Origin: an uncultured Roseiflexaceae bacterium
GTDB lineage: Bacteria; Chloroflexota; Chloroflexia; Chloroflexales; Roseiflexaceae
Assembly: GCA_937988885.1 (NCBI GenBank)
Contig: CALKHR010000110.1
Coordinates: forward strand, 62,001 to 126,000
DNA: 64,000 nucleotides
Direction: 5' to 3'
Below are positions 7,287 to 16,046 of the stretch, one piece after another. The notes below the pieces were generated by a model that ran no database searches, was not told the origin of the DNA, and saw nothing but the letters and a program-made list of their open reading frames with translations. Made by a program: the position numbers and the translations under genes. The first letter of the stretch is position 1; each line of letters opens with the position of its first letter.

Positions 7287-9359
7287 TTAGGCAGCGGCAG
7301 GTGTGTCGCTGTGGAGTGTGTCCTCGCGGAGTGCTGCTTGGGAAGCGAGCGCTCGTTCCTGGGCCAGTTGCGGGTTGATGATCTGCTCGGCGAGCGCGAC
7401 CTGGCTGATGTCGCCGATTAAGCCCACGGTGTCGCCAGCGGCGAAGACGGTGGTCGATTTGGGGTTGGCGAGCAGTTGATGGTCGCGCACAAGGGCGATG
7501 ACGGAGGCGCCGGTGCGCGCGCGCAGGTTGCCTTCGGCGAGGGACTGGCCGATGAGCGGGCTGTTTTCGGCGACGGTGCTCCACGAGATCTCCATGCCGC
7601 GCACAGCTGAGACGAGTTGGTCGAGCAGCAGGCGCTCTTCGTGGGTGGAGATCGACGTGTCGTAGGTATCCTGACGCACGGCGTCGGTGTATTGCTGCAC
7701 TTGCACCATCGGGAAGTCGAGCGCGAGCAGGGTGTGGCGCACGATTTCGAGGCCGCCTTCGAGTTCGGGATGGATGACGACCTGCGCGCCGTGGTTGGTG
7801 AGGCGTTTCACGCCGTTTGTGGTGGCGGCCCGCGCGATGATCGGGAGTTTGGGCGCGAGTTGGTGCGCGGCGATCACGATGAGCTCGGCGTCGGTCTCAT
7901 CAGGCACGGTGACAACGAGGGCGCTGGCGCGTTCGAGTCCGGCGTGGGTCAGCACTTCGGAGTTGGCGGCATCGCCGAAGAGGGTCGGCACGCCGTGCTC
8001 TTGGAAGGATGCGGCGCGGGCGGCGTCCTCCTCGATCACAAGATGCGGGACGTGCAGGCGTTGGAGCACGCGGACGATGTGCTCGCCGACACGCCCCAGA
8101 CCAACGACGACGACGTGGTCGGCCAGGGTGTGGTTGAAGGGCTGCGGTTGTGGCGTGTTCCGTTCGAGCAGGCGTGCGAGCGCGGGTATGCGCTGAATCT
8201 GCTGATCGAACCAGGGGATGGCGCGGAACATCAGCGGGTTGACCAGGATGGAGAGCACGGCCCCGGCCAGGATGAGGCTGTACTGGTTTTGGTCGATCAC
8301 GCCGAGCGCGAGGCCGGATTGCCCGACGAGGAAGGAGAACTCGCCGATTTGGCTGAGGCCTGCCGCGACGACCAGGACGGTGCGCAGCGAGGCGGGCAGT
8401 ACCACGCCAAGCAGGATAGTGAGCAGCATTTTGCCGACCACGATCAGGAGGGTGAGCGCAACCACTTGGGTGCTGTTGGCGAGCAGTGTGGCGGGGTTGA
8501 CGAGCATGCCCACCGAGACGAAGAACAGCACCGAGAAGAGATCGCGGAACGGTATGATGTCGGCGCCGACTTGGTGGCCGATCTCCGATTCGCCGATCAC
8601 GACGCCTGCGAGGAAGGCGCCGAGCGCGAGGGAGACGCCGAACAGTTCGGCAGCTCCGAAGGCGGTGCCGAGCGCAAGGGTGACGATGGCGAGGATGAAC
8701 AGTTCGCGCGAACGGGTCAGGGCGATCTGCTTGAGCAGCAGCGGCATGAGTTTGGTGCCGACGAACAGCATCAGGCCGACGAACAGGGCGGTCTTGACGA
8801 TGGCGAAGCCGACGTTGAAGACGGCGTTGCCTTCGGCGTTGCTGAACAGTACGGGCAACAGCACCAGGATGACGATGGTGGCGAGGTCCTCTAGCACGAG
8901 CCAGCCGACGGCGACTTGCCCGTGCGGGGTGTTGAGCAGGCCGTTATCGACGAGGCCGCGCAGCAACACGACGGTACTGGCGATCGAGATCGCGAGGCCG
9001 AGGACGAGGCTCGCGCCGGACGACCACCCCCAGACTTGCGTGAGCGCGTAGCCGATGGTGGTGGCGAGTAGCATCTGGAGGATGGCGCCAGGAATGGCGA
9101 TGGCCCGCACCGCCCAGAGGTCTTTGAGCGAGAAGTGCAGGCCAACGCCGAACATCATGAAGATGACGCCAAGTTCGGCGAGTTGACTGATATCGACGAC
9201 ATCACCGACGAAGCCGGGAGTGAACGGCCCGATGACCATGCCAGCGATGAGGTAGCCGACGAGTGCGGGCAGGCCAATTTTACGAGCAAGGTAACCACCG
9301 ATAAACGCTGTGATGATCGCAACGGTGATATTAGTTAAGAGTGCCACATCATGATTCAT
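7287..9359 (-). CDS. CPA2-family monovalent cation/proton antiporter with RCK domains (KefB/C-like)
   Basis: Membrane antiporter of 690 residues. The first 375 residues hold about 12 hydrophobic helices of the Na/H exchanger fold. An RCK-N (TrkA-N) domain follows, with the nucleotide-binding loop GLGRVGEHI around residue 420, and an RCK-C (TrkA-C) domain lies near 585-650. These domains usually let NAD(H) or other ligands gate K+ or Na+ efflux. The ATG at 9357-9359 gives the typical short N-terminus and overlaps the end of mrpG by 11 nt; the longer in-frame extension has a non-membrane, unlikely N-terminus. Placement as the last gene of the mrp operon suggests joint control of cation and pH homeostasis. 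Confidence 0.9.
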   Translation of the reverse strand: MNHDVALLTNITVAIITAFIGGYLARKIGLPALVGYLIAGMVIGPFTPGFVGDVVDISQLAELGVIFMMFGVGLHFSLKDLWAVRAIAIPGAILQMLLATTIGYALTQVWGWSSGASLVLGLAISIASTVVLLRGLVDNGLLNTPHGQVAVGWLVLEDLATIVILVLLPVLFSNAEGNAVFNVGFAIVKTALFVGLMLFVGTKLMPLLLKQIALTRSRELFILAIVTLALGTAFGAAELFGVSLALGAFLAGVVIGESEIGHQVGADIIPFRDLFSVLFFVSVGMLVNPATLLANSTQVVALTLLIVVGKMLLTILLGVVLPASLRTVLVVAAGLSQIGEFSFLVGQSGLALGVIDQNQYSLILAGAVLSILVNPLMFRAIPWFDQQIQRIPALARLLERNTPQPQPFNHTLADHVVVVGLGRVGEHIVRVLQRLHVPHLVIEEDAARAASFQEHGVPTLFGDAANSEVLTHAGLERASALVVTVPDETDAELIVIAAHQLAPKLPIIARAATTNGVKRLTNHGAQVVIHPELEGGLEIVRHTLLALDFPMVQVQQYTDAVRQDTYDTSISTHEERLLLDQLVSAVRGMEISWSTVAENSPLIGQSLAEGNLRARTGASVIALVRDHQLLANPKSTTVFAAGDTVGLIGDISQVALAEQIINPQLAQERALASQAALREDTLHSDTPAAA

Positions 9360-9759
9360 CTGACGTTCTTTCTGCATCTCGAACAAGTACTTGTTCTTGT
9401 GCCGAAGGAAGATCATCGAGCGCATGCGTGATCGGGTTGTAGCGACCGCGCAACTCGTCAATCACGGTATCTTTCCACAAGGGAACGCCAACAAAGTACG
9501 ATGCTCGGCTGATGAGGTGGGCGGTGACCGGTGCGGTGATGAAGAAGAATGCGATCGCGGCAATGGCGCGCGCGGTCACACTGCTATCGGAGAAGTGCAC
9601 GGCGACGGCCAGCAGCGTACAGGCGATGCCGAGTGTGGTGCCTTTGGTGGCCGGCTGCATGCGAGTGAACAGATCGGGCATACGCAAGATGCCCACCGCA
9701 GACAGTAAAAAGAAGATAGCACCGATCAGCATCAGTGCATTGCTGATAAATTCATTCAT
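9349..9759 (-). CDS. mrpG: Mrp Na+/H+ antiporter subunit G
   Basis: Small membrane subunit of 136 residues with three hydrophobic helices (about 5-25, 40-60 and 65-90), matching MrpG/MnhG/PhaG. The Mrp complex is a large proton-driven Na+/H+ antiporter related to complex I, and all subunits are needed for activity. The start chosen is the ATG at 9757-9759, which overlaps mrpF by 8 nt; an upstream in-frame ATG would add 10 residues. The hydrophilic C-terminal tail of about 45 residues is longer than usual. Confidence 0.9.
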   Translation of the reverse strand: MNEFISNALMLIGAIFFLLSAVGILRMPDLFTRMQPATKGTTLGIACTLLAVAVHFSDSSVTARAIAAIAFFFITAPVTAHLISRASYFVGVPLWKDTVIDELRGRYNPITHALDDLPSAQEQVLVRDAERTSDES

Positions 9760-10027
9760 CGCGGGCTCTCCGCTCGATATACTGGGCAAGCGCCACCGTG
9801 CTGAGGAAGGTGATCAGACCAAGCACGATAGCGGCATCGAGATAGACTGGCTGGCCGCTTTCGATAGCGTAGATCGCAATGAAGCCTGCGGTGGTGACAG
9901 AGATAAGGTCGAGTGCGACGACCCGATCCGGCAGACTAGGGCCCATCAGGAGCCGCACAAAAGCTAGAAAGAGCGAGATGATCAGCAATGCAAAGACGAT
10001 CGTCTCGACTCGTGGAAATTCGATCAT
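9752..10027 (-). CDS. mrpF: Mrp Na+/H+ antiporter subunit F
   Basis: A 91-residue, three-helix membrane protein. It has the family features of MrpF: a short N-terminus, LLMGPSLPDRVVALDL in the middle, and a basic C-terminus. The start ATG overlaps the mrpE stop codon by 4 nt, indicating translational coupling. It is part of the continuous mrpABCDEFG operon. Confidence 0.93.
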   Translation of the reverse strand: MIEFPRVETIVFALLIISLFLAFVRLLMGPSLPDRVVALDLISVTTAGFIAIYAIESGQPVYLDAAIVLGLITFLSTVALAQYIERRARDE

Positions 10028-10497
10028 CGCAGCACCTCCAATACGCGCCGTTCGAAGCCAGTTTTGATTTGGCGACGCACTTCTTCGGGATCGGACATGT
10101 ACATCGTGTGCAGGTAGAGTTCGTGACGATCGTTGGAGATGTCGATTGCGATCGAGCCGGGTGTGAGCGTGATCAGCGTGGTGAGCAGTAGGATCTCGGC
10201 GTCGCTACGGGCATCGAGCGGGATAGCCACGACTCCAGGGCGCAGTTGATAGCCGGGTGTGAGCACCTCCAAGGTGACTCGCAAGTTCGACAGAATCAAC
10301 TCCCAGATGAAAAAGAGCGCAAGGTTGAGCACTTGGATCACTTTGCGCACATACGCTGGCGTGCCGATAATCGGAGACGTGAAGAAGAGCACGAGAAAGC
10401 CTATCAGGAAACCGAGCAGCAAGTTGCGGCCCGTGAGATCTCCGGTGACAGCCACCCACGCAAGCGCCAGCGAGAGGTTCCAAAACAGACTTTTCAT
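10024..10497 (-). CDS. mrpE: Mrp Na+/H+ antiporter subunit E
   Basis: A 157-residue protein with two or three N-terminal membrane helices and a cytoplasmic C-terminal half. The segment TLITLTPGSIAIDI is diagnostic for MrpE/MnhE/PhaE. It overlaps mrpD by 4 nt upstream and mrpF by 4 nt downstream. In studied Mrp systems MrpE is needed for assembly of the complex. Confidence 0.93.
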   Translation of the reverse strand: MKSLFWNLSLALAWVAVTGDLTGRNLLLGFLIGFLVLFFTSPIIGTPAYVRKVIQVLNLALFFIWELILSNLRVTLEVLTPGYQLRPGVVAIPLDARSDAEILLLTTLITLTPGSIAIDISNDRHELYLHTMYMSDPEEVRRQIKTGFERRVLEVLR

Positions 10498-11996
10498 GGC
10501 GTACTCCCTAGCACGAGTTGAATGTAGCGTTGCGGTGTACTGAGTTGCTCGGCGGCCTGATGCGCCAGATCAAAGACAGGGCCGGCCGCAACGCCGAGCA
10601 GCACGAGGCAGACCACGAGAGCAATGATCGGGATGCGCGCCACCCTCACGGTTGCCCATCCGCCCGGCAGCGGGGCCAACTGCACATCTGCGGGATGATC
10701 CTTCCAGAACACATCCGACCAGATGCGGCTCACGGTGAGCAGCGTTAAGAAACTCGCCACCAGCATCGTCGCCACAATCGCGTAGTCGCCGTTTCCTAGC
10801 CCGGCCCGCAGCAGTGAGAGCTTGGCGAAGAAGCCGGAGAGCGGCGGGATGCCCGAAAGGGAGAGCGCTGGCAGCAGGAACATAATGGCGAGGCCGGGCG
10901 ATTTGACGTATAAGCCGCCAAGTTGCTCCAGGCGCTCGCTGCCCTCCTGATGCCGAATCACGCCGATCACCATGAACAGGGCGGTCAGCACGATGATATC
11001 CTCGATCACATAAAAGATCGTGCCAGCAAGCCCGGCGGTGGTGTTGAGGCTCAGACCCATCACCGCGATGCCGATGTGGCTGACGATCAGGAACGAGAGG
11101 ATGCGGCGCAGTTCGTGTTGGGCGAGCGCGCCGAACGCTCCAACGATCATTGTGAAGCCAGCGGCCACCATAATCACGAGACGCGTGTACTCGGAATCCT
11201 GCACGAAGATCAGGGTGAAGGTGCGCACGAGCGCGTAGACACCTACCTTGGTGAGCAGACCTGCAAAGATCGCCGAAACGGCTACGGGCGGCGTATGGTA
11301 CGAGGCGGGCAGCCAGAAGAACAGCGGGAAGAAGGCGGCCTTGATGCCGAATGCGACCATAAACAGCAGCGCCACCGCCGTGACAAGGCCGTGCTGGCCG
11401 ATGGTGGGCAGTTTGCGGGCCAGGTCGGCCATGTTCAGCGTGCCCACTAAGCTGTAGAGCACGCTCACCGCGACCAAGAACAGAGTCGAAGCGACCAAGT
11501 TGATTGTGACGTACTTGATCGCGCCTTCGATCTGAGGGCGCTCGCCACCCAAGGCCAGCAACACAAACGAGGCGATCAGCAGCACCTCGAACCAGACGTA
11601 CAGGTTGAACAGGTCGCCCGTGAGGAACGCGCCGCAGACACCCATCAGCAACACGTGGAACAGCGTGTAGTAGCCGTAGTGCTCACGGCGCGCATCGATA
11701 TCGGTGAGCGAGTAGGTGGCGACGGCGAGGCCCATCATGCCCGCCAGCACCACCATAATCGCGCTAAACAAGTCGGATATGAGGATAATGCCATAAGGCG
11801 CGGACCAATTGCCGACCGCCATCATTTGCGGGCCACGGCGCGCCACATCGATCAGCAGCAGCACGCCAACGCACAACAGCACCGCCGCACCCACCACGCC
11901 GATCACACGCTGCGCGACCAGGCGCCGATTCGTCAACAGGGTGAAGATCGCGGTCAACAACGGCACGATGATTGGAAGAATAACCAAAATATTCAT
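10494..11996 (-). CDS. mrpD: Mrp Na+/H+ antiporter subunit D (NuoN-like)
   Basis: A 500-residue polytopic protein of the proton-conducting NADH-quinone oxidoreductase family (NuoL/M/N, MrpA/D). About 14 helices are predicted from hydrophobicity. The conserved HTPPVAVSAIFAGLLTKVG segment, with its buried lysine, is present near residue 235-253. It overlaps mrpC and mrpE by 4 nt each. In Mrp complexes MrpD is one of the two proton/sodium-translocating antiporter-like subunits. Confidence 0.95.
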   Translation of the reverse strand: MNILVILPIIVPLLTAIFTLLTNRRLVAQRVIGVVGAAVLLCVGVLLLIDVARRGPQMMAVGNWSAPYGIILISDLFSAIMVVLAGMMGLAVATYSLTDIDARREHYGYYTLFHVLLMGVCGAFLTGDLFNLYVWFEVLLIASFVLLALGGERPQIEGAIKYVTINLVASTLFLVAVSVLYSLVGTLNMADLARKLPTIGQHGLVTAVALLFMVAFGIKAAFFPLFFWLPASYHTPPVAVSAIFAGLLTKVGVYALVRTFTLIFVQDSEYTRLVIMVAAGFTMIVGAFGALAQHELRRILSFLIVSHIGIAVMGLSLNTTAGLAGTIFYVIEDIIVLTALFMVIGVIRHQEGSERLEQLGGLYVKSPGLAIMFLLPALSLSGIPPLSGFFAKLSLLRAGLGNGDYAIVATMLVASFLTLLTVSRIWSDVFWKDHPADVQLAPLPGGWATVRVARIPIIALVVCLVLLGVAAGPVFDLAHQAAEQLSTPQRYIQLVLGSTP

Positions 11997-12427
11997 GGGG
12001 ATCGTTTCTCATTTGATGTTGGCGCAGGTCGCTCGGACGGGTTGGCTCGCAACGAGCGATACGGCAGTTGACGAGGCGCGAGCGCGTCGGTCGCCACCAT
12101 ATCATCGAGGTCGTCGGAGCCAACCATCACGTAGGTGCGATAGGCCAAAACCATCATAAACGCGAGCACACCAAAACCGATCACGATGGCCGTCAGGATC
12201 AACGACTGCGGGATGGGATCGGCGAAGGGCGTCGGGGGCTGTTCGGCGCCCTCGGGCACGAGCGGCGGTTGCGCGCGCGTCAGCCCGCCAACGGTGAAGA
12301 TGAGCAGGTTTGTGGCGTTTGTAAGGATCGAAAGGCCAATAATCAATTTGGCTAAACTTCGCCGCAACATGAGGTAGATTGCGGCTGCGAACAAACAGCC
12401 TATTGTGACTGCAAGCACAACATGCAT
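11993..12427 (-). CDS. mrpC: Mrp Na+/H+ antiporter subunit C (NuoK-like)
   Basis: A 144-residue protein with three membrane helices, homologous to NuoK. The motif IGLSILTNATNLLIF and the second signature PQSLILTAIVIGFG are typical of MrpC. A hydrophilic C-terminal extension of about 40 residues follows the last helix. It is separated from mrpB by 2 nt and overlaps mrpD by 4 nt. Confidence 0.95.
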   Translation of the reverse strand: MHVVLAVTIGCLFAAAIYLMLRRSLAKLIIGLSILTNATNLLIFTVGGLTRAQPPLVPEGAEQPPTPFADPIPQSLILTAIVIGFGVLAFMMVLAYRTYVMVGSDDLDDMVATDALAPRQLPYRSLRANPSERPAPTSNEKRSP

Positions 12428-12429
12428 TG

Positions 12430-12843
12430 TTATTCCTCCGCAAGAGCTAACATCATGGTCAGCGAGACGCCCAATACCACCAGATACACGCCAATATCAA
12501 AAAACAGGGGTGAGCTTAATTCGATATGGGTCATACCAAACACGTTGATATCCCACCAGAGCGCGGTCAGGAAGGGCTTACCCTCGATGAAAGGGAGGGC
12601 GCCACTGCTCAGCGAGAGCAGCAAGCCCACACCGATAAACATGCGCGTATCGATGCGCAAGGCGGCCCGCGCAGCCGCAGGGCTTGTGGCCATGCTATAG
12701 AGCACAAACGCGCTGGCCGCAACCAACCCACCGACGAAACCGCCGCCAGGCTCGTTGTGGCCGCGCAACAGCAAGAAGATCGAGAACAGCAGCAGCAATG
12801 TCATCAGGAAGCGCGCCGCTGTGCGAAGAATCATTGAGTTCAT
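12430..12843 (-). CDS. mrpB: Mrp Na+/H+ antiporter subunit B
   Basis: A 137-residue membrane protein with four helices. It contains the family signature RGHNEPGGGFVGGL (residues 27-40), and a second conserved stretch, LSSPLFFDIGVYLVV, near the C-terminus. The start overlaps the mrpA stop by 4 nt. A second in-frame ATG three residues in is also possible. Confidence 0.94.
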   Translation of the reverse strand: MNSMILRTAARFLMTLLLLFSIFLLLRGHNEPGGGFVGGLVAASAFVLYSMATSPAAARAALRIDTRMFIGVGLLLSLSSGALPFIEGKPFLTALWWDINVFGMTHIELSSPLFFDIGVYLVVLGVSLTMMLALAEE

Positions 12844-15134
12844 TGTTTCTCGCCCTTTCGTGGGCGCAGCTTCAACAGCGCGTACACACCGATCGCCGCA
12901 ACCGAGAGCACCGTGATCTCGCCCATCGTATCCATACCGCGGAAGTCCACCAGGATCACGTTGACGATATTGCGGCCATGCGCGATCGAATAGCTATTCT
13001 CGGCGAAGAACTTCGAGATGGCCTGATCGGTGGGGTAAGCGGTTGCAGCCAGCACCAGCAGCGTGATCACCGCGCCAGTCGTCAGCGCGATCGTCAGGTC
13101 ACGTGCGCGGTTCGCCAGGCTCGATACGCGCGAGAAGCGCGGCAGGTGATAGAACACCAACACAAACAGGATGACGGTCAGGGTCTCCACCAAAATCTGA
13201 GTCATCGCCAGGTCGGGCGCACCGAACATCACAAAGAGCAGCGAGACGCAGTAGCCCGAGACTCCCAACGCGGAAATGGCGGTCAAGCGCCCCTGTGCCC
13301 GCACCGCCGCGATCGCCGCCACGATGATGATCAGCGCGAGGCCCACTTCGTAGAAGCGCGCGTCGGGCCAACTCATCGTAATGCTCGGCACACCGCCGCG
13401 GCTCACCAGCGTCCAACCGACCAAGCCGATCGTCGTGACGATGATGGTCTGCAAGTAGAGGCGCAGGTAGCCGCTCTGCAACAGGCGCGTGATCGAGCGC
13501 GATACGCTGTAGAGCAGCACCATGCCGTTGTAGTACCAGTACGACGGGCCGATGCGGAAGACGTTCGGCATCCAAGCGGTGGCCCGCTGAATCGGTTGCC
13601 ACGCCCAGTAGAGCCCCAAGCCAGCCACGAACGAGATCGTGCTCATCAGCAGCGGCAGGTTCAGGCCGTGCCACAGCGCGAGGTGCACGCTCTCCGGCTC
13701 GCCGATGACGGCGCTCGCCGCCGGCGCCACCACCGACATATCGACCAAGAAGGGCAGGATGCCGAACAGCACACCCGCCGACGCCAGCAGCGCCGGGCCG
13801 AGCCACATGGTCAGCGGAGCCTCGTGGGGATGTTTTGGCGTGTGGGTTGTGGCGCCCAAGAACGGCTTAAAGAACACCACCGAGGCCACTAGCACGAACA
13901 GAGCACCAGCAATGACCACGGCGGGCACCAACACCGCCATCGCCGAGCTATGCAGCACCGCCTCTAGCAGCAACTCTTTGCCGATGAAGCTGAGCAGCGG
14001 GCCGAAGCCACCCAACGACAAAGCCGCCACGCCCGCGATCACCGCCGTGATCGGCATAGCGTGTCGCAGGCCACCGAGCAGACTGACATCGCGGGTGCCC
14101 GTCTCATGATCGATGATGCCTGCGACCATAAAGAGCGCGCCTTTGTAGAGCGCGTGGGCCAACAAAAACACCACCATTGCGATCTGCGCTTCGGCGGTGC
14201 TGAGACCCAACAGCAGCATCAACGTGCCGAGCGCGCTGATCGTCGAGTAGGCCAGCAGGCGCTTGAGATCGGTCTGATAGAACGCCATAATGCCGCCAGT
14301 GAGCATCGTGACCGCGCCCACCGTGGTGACGATCCATTCCCATTCGGTGGTGCCGTTCAACACGGGGCTGAGGCGAGCCAACAGATAGACGCCCGCCTTC
14401 ACCATCGTGGCCGAGTGCAGATAGGCGCTCACGGGTGTCGGCGCTTCCATCGCGCCGGGCAGCCAGAAGTGGAAGGGCACCTGGGCCGACTTGGTAAACG
14501 CGCCGATCAACACCAACAGCAGGATCGGGAAGTAGAGCGGGTGGTTGCGCACCACATCGCCCTGGCTCAGCAGCGTCGAAAGCTCGAAATCGCCCACAAA
14601 GCCCATCATGATCAGGCCAGCGAAGAGCGCCAAGCCACCACCACCCGTGATCAACAGGGCTTGGTTGGCAGCTTTACGCGATTCCGAGCGCTGATGGGAG
14701 AAACCGATCAATAAAAAGGAGCTGATACTCGTCAGCTCCCAAAACATAAACAGCGTCAACACATTGTCGGCCAACACCACGCCCAGCATGGCGGCCATAA
14801 ACAGCAGCAGGAAGGCGTAGAATCGCCCCAACTGTGGGTGCGCCCCCAAATAGCCCGCAGCGTAGATCACCACCAGCGTGCCGATCCCCAAGATCAGCAG
14901 TGCAAACAGGAGGCTCAGACCATCGAGGTAGAACGAGAGAGAGACACCGAGCGATGGTGCCCACTCATACGAGACACGGACGGGGAGGGCAGAGGAACCG
15001 ATCCAGCGGGCAAAATACAGCGTCAGTGCAAATGGAACCGCCGCGAGCACCCAGCCTGTTGCTGAAGCGATGCGCCGCGGAAACCAAGGAGCAACTGCTG
15101 CTAATGCAAACAATAAAACAACCGCGAATAGCAT
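12840..15134 (-). CDS. mrpA: Mrp Na+/H+ antiporter subunit A (NuoL-like)
   Basis: The largest Mrp subunit, 764 residues. The N-terminal two thirds is the NuoL-like proton channel, with FMFWELTSISSFLLIGF near residues 130-147 and the lysine-bearing TPVSAYLHSATMVKAGVYL segment further on. The C-terminal part carries the MbhD/DUF4040-like stretch (FGAPDLAMTQILVETL) and an MbhE-like end (FRGMDTMGEITVLSVAA). This matches the full-length group 1 MrpA organisation. It is the first gene of an eight-gene minus-strand operon. The upstream 560 bp contain palindromes that may control it. Confidence 0.96.
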   Translation of the reverse strand: MLFAVVLLFALAAVAPWFPRRIASATGWVLAAVPFALTLYFARWIGSSALPVRVSYEWAPSLGVSLSFYLDGLSLLFALLILGIGTLVVIYAAGYLGAHPQLGRFYAFLLLFMAAMLGVVLADNVLTLFMFWELTSISSFLLIGFSHQRSESRKAANQALLITGGGGLALFAGLIMMGFVGDFELSTLLSQGDVVRNHPLYFPILLLVLIGAFTKSAQVPFHFWLPGAMEAPTPVSAYLHSATMVKAGVYLLARLSPVLNGTTEWEWIVTTVGAVTMLTGGIMAFYQTDLKRLLAYSTISALGTLMLLLGLSTAEAQIAMVVFLLAHALYKGALFMVAGIIDHETGTRDVSLLGGLRHAMPITAVIAGVAALSLGGFGPLLSFIGKELLLEAVLHSSAMAVLVPAVVIAGALFVLVASVVFFKPFLGATTHTPKHPHEAPLTMWLGPALLASAGVLFGILPFLVDMSVVAPAASAVIGEPESVHLALWHGLNLPLLMSTISFVAGLGLYWAWQPIQRATAWMPNVFRIGPSYWYYNGMVLLYSVSRSITRLLQSGYLRLYLQTIIVTTIGLVGWTLVSRGGVPSITMSWPDARFYEVGLALIIIVAAIAAVRAQGRLTAISALGVSGYCVSLLFVMFGAPDLAMTQILVETLTVILFVLVFYHLPRFSRVSSLANRARDLTIALTTGAVITLLVLAATAYPTDQAISKFFAENSYSIAHGRNIVNVILVDFRGMDTMGEITVLSVAAIGVYALLKLRPRKGEKQ

Positions 15135-15350
15135 AGACCTCGTTTCTATCTTGACCCATTGACAATGGCATATTCAGCGTCAATCACACACTTCGTATGT
15201 CATTGTGCATTGGCAAGCAGCATTTCTCGTCATGACAACGTATCGATTAACACCAGCCTCTGTATACGACATGTGAGTGCGAAAATATGCGAATTTTTAA
15301 CCATGTCGTTTGTAGCGATTCAAGGTTTGTGCTCAGCCCAAGGAGTTATC

Positions 15351-15373
15351 GTTCCCGAGGGAACATGCGTTCC
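15351..15373. promoter_or_regulatory. overlapping palindromes, one LexA-box-like
   Basis: GTTCCCGAGGGAAC (15351-15364) is a perfect palindrome, and it overlaps GGAACATGCGTTCC (15360-15373), which fits the GAAC-N4-GTTC form of Gram-positive-type LexA boxes. The site lies about 220 bp upstream of mrpA in an otherwise gene-free region (15135-15741). No consensus promoter is evident next to it. Confidence 0.4.
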
Positions 15374-15660
15374 GTGCAGATTGCTACGTGATGACCGATT
15401 AGATAAGATGCACAACCGTAAAATCTAGCATATTGAGCAGTGGAGCCTCCATCATACCATACAATACGCGAAAAGCGCGTTGTCGTATGAGCTTTTTCAC
15501 CGATCATTCTCTACGAAAATGTAACGATTGGTATAGCAATGCTCCGCTAGCCAACAGCCTGGCAGGGGTCATACATCAGTGTCATTCGATTACAGTGAGA
15601 AAAGGGCGGCTAACTACGGAAGCGTTGAGCCAATCTATCATCGAAATGCAGTGCTATGCA

Positions 15661-15725
15661 GGTTCTACGCATAAACATAATGCCGCTATTCTCCATGAGC
15701 AGAATAACGGCATTACTGTAGAACA
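15661..15725 (-). terminator. long hairpin downstream of the Agl23 operon
   Basis: AATGCCG/CGGCATT with an inner TATTCT/AGAATA, enclosed by an outer GTTCTAC/GTAGAAC, forms an extended imperfect stem immediately after the last gene of the minus-strand operon. There is no long T run, so termination is inferred from position and stem strength. The frames that could be read in 15135-15741 do not look like genes. Confidence 0.55.
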
Positions 15726-15741
15726 TGCACAAATACGCTGC

Positions 15742-15993
15742 TCATGGGGTTTCGAGCAGTGGCAGCCGTGCTAAATCCCCGCACAGCGCCACAACTCGAT
15801 CCTGCAATGCACTATTGAACATATCGCCAATCATCACCATGCCACCCATCCACTGCCCATGGCCACCGAGTTCCGGGTGATCGAAATGCGACATTGCACC
15901 GTTACTCTGCTGCATCGCTAGGTAAAGCACACGTACCGCCTCAACCGAAAATCCATGTCGATCTGCCAGCGCCTGAAGCTGAGGTTCGCTCAT
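15742..15993 (-). CDS. small conserved protein, SHOCT-like
   Basis: An 83-residue protein. The start is the ATG at 15991-15993, preceded by the strong site AGGAGG. The central Gly/Met-rich stretch HPELGGHGQWMGGMVMIGDMF followed by an amphipathic LCGDLARL helix resembles small conserved proteins that end in a SHOCT-type bilobed helix. Their function is unknown; SHOCT modules may mediate protein association at the membrane. It lies 53 bp downstream of the Agl23/NHL gene and is probably co-transcribed with it. Confidence 0.7.
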   Translation of the reverse strand: MSEPQLQALADRHGFSVEAVRVLYLAMQQSNGAMSHFDHPELGGHGQWMGGMVMIGDMFNSALQDRVVALCGDLARLPLLETP

Positions 15994-16046
15994 CGCACTT
16001 ACCTCCTGCATTGGCGACGCCGTTGGCGCAACACATCTCCGATGTC

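Noticed and set aside
7617..8894. 425-residue plus-strand frame opposite the cation antiporter
   Set aside because: Asp/Glu/Gly/His-rich composition is typical of the reverse of a hydrophobic membrane protein; no start signals.
15159..15774. Two plus-strand frames (89 and 113 residues) in the mrp upstream spacer
   Set aside because: No ribosome binding sites, odd Cys/His-rich composition and no recognisable motif. The second overlaps the large hairpin and the end of a well-supported minus-strand gene.
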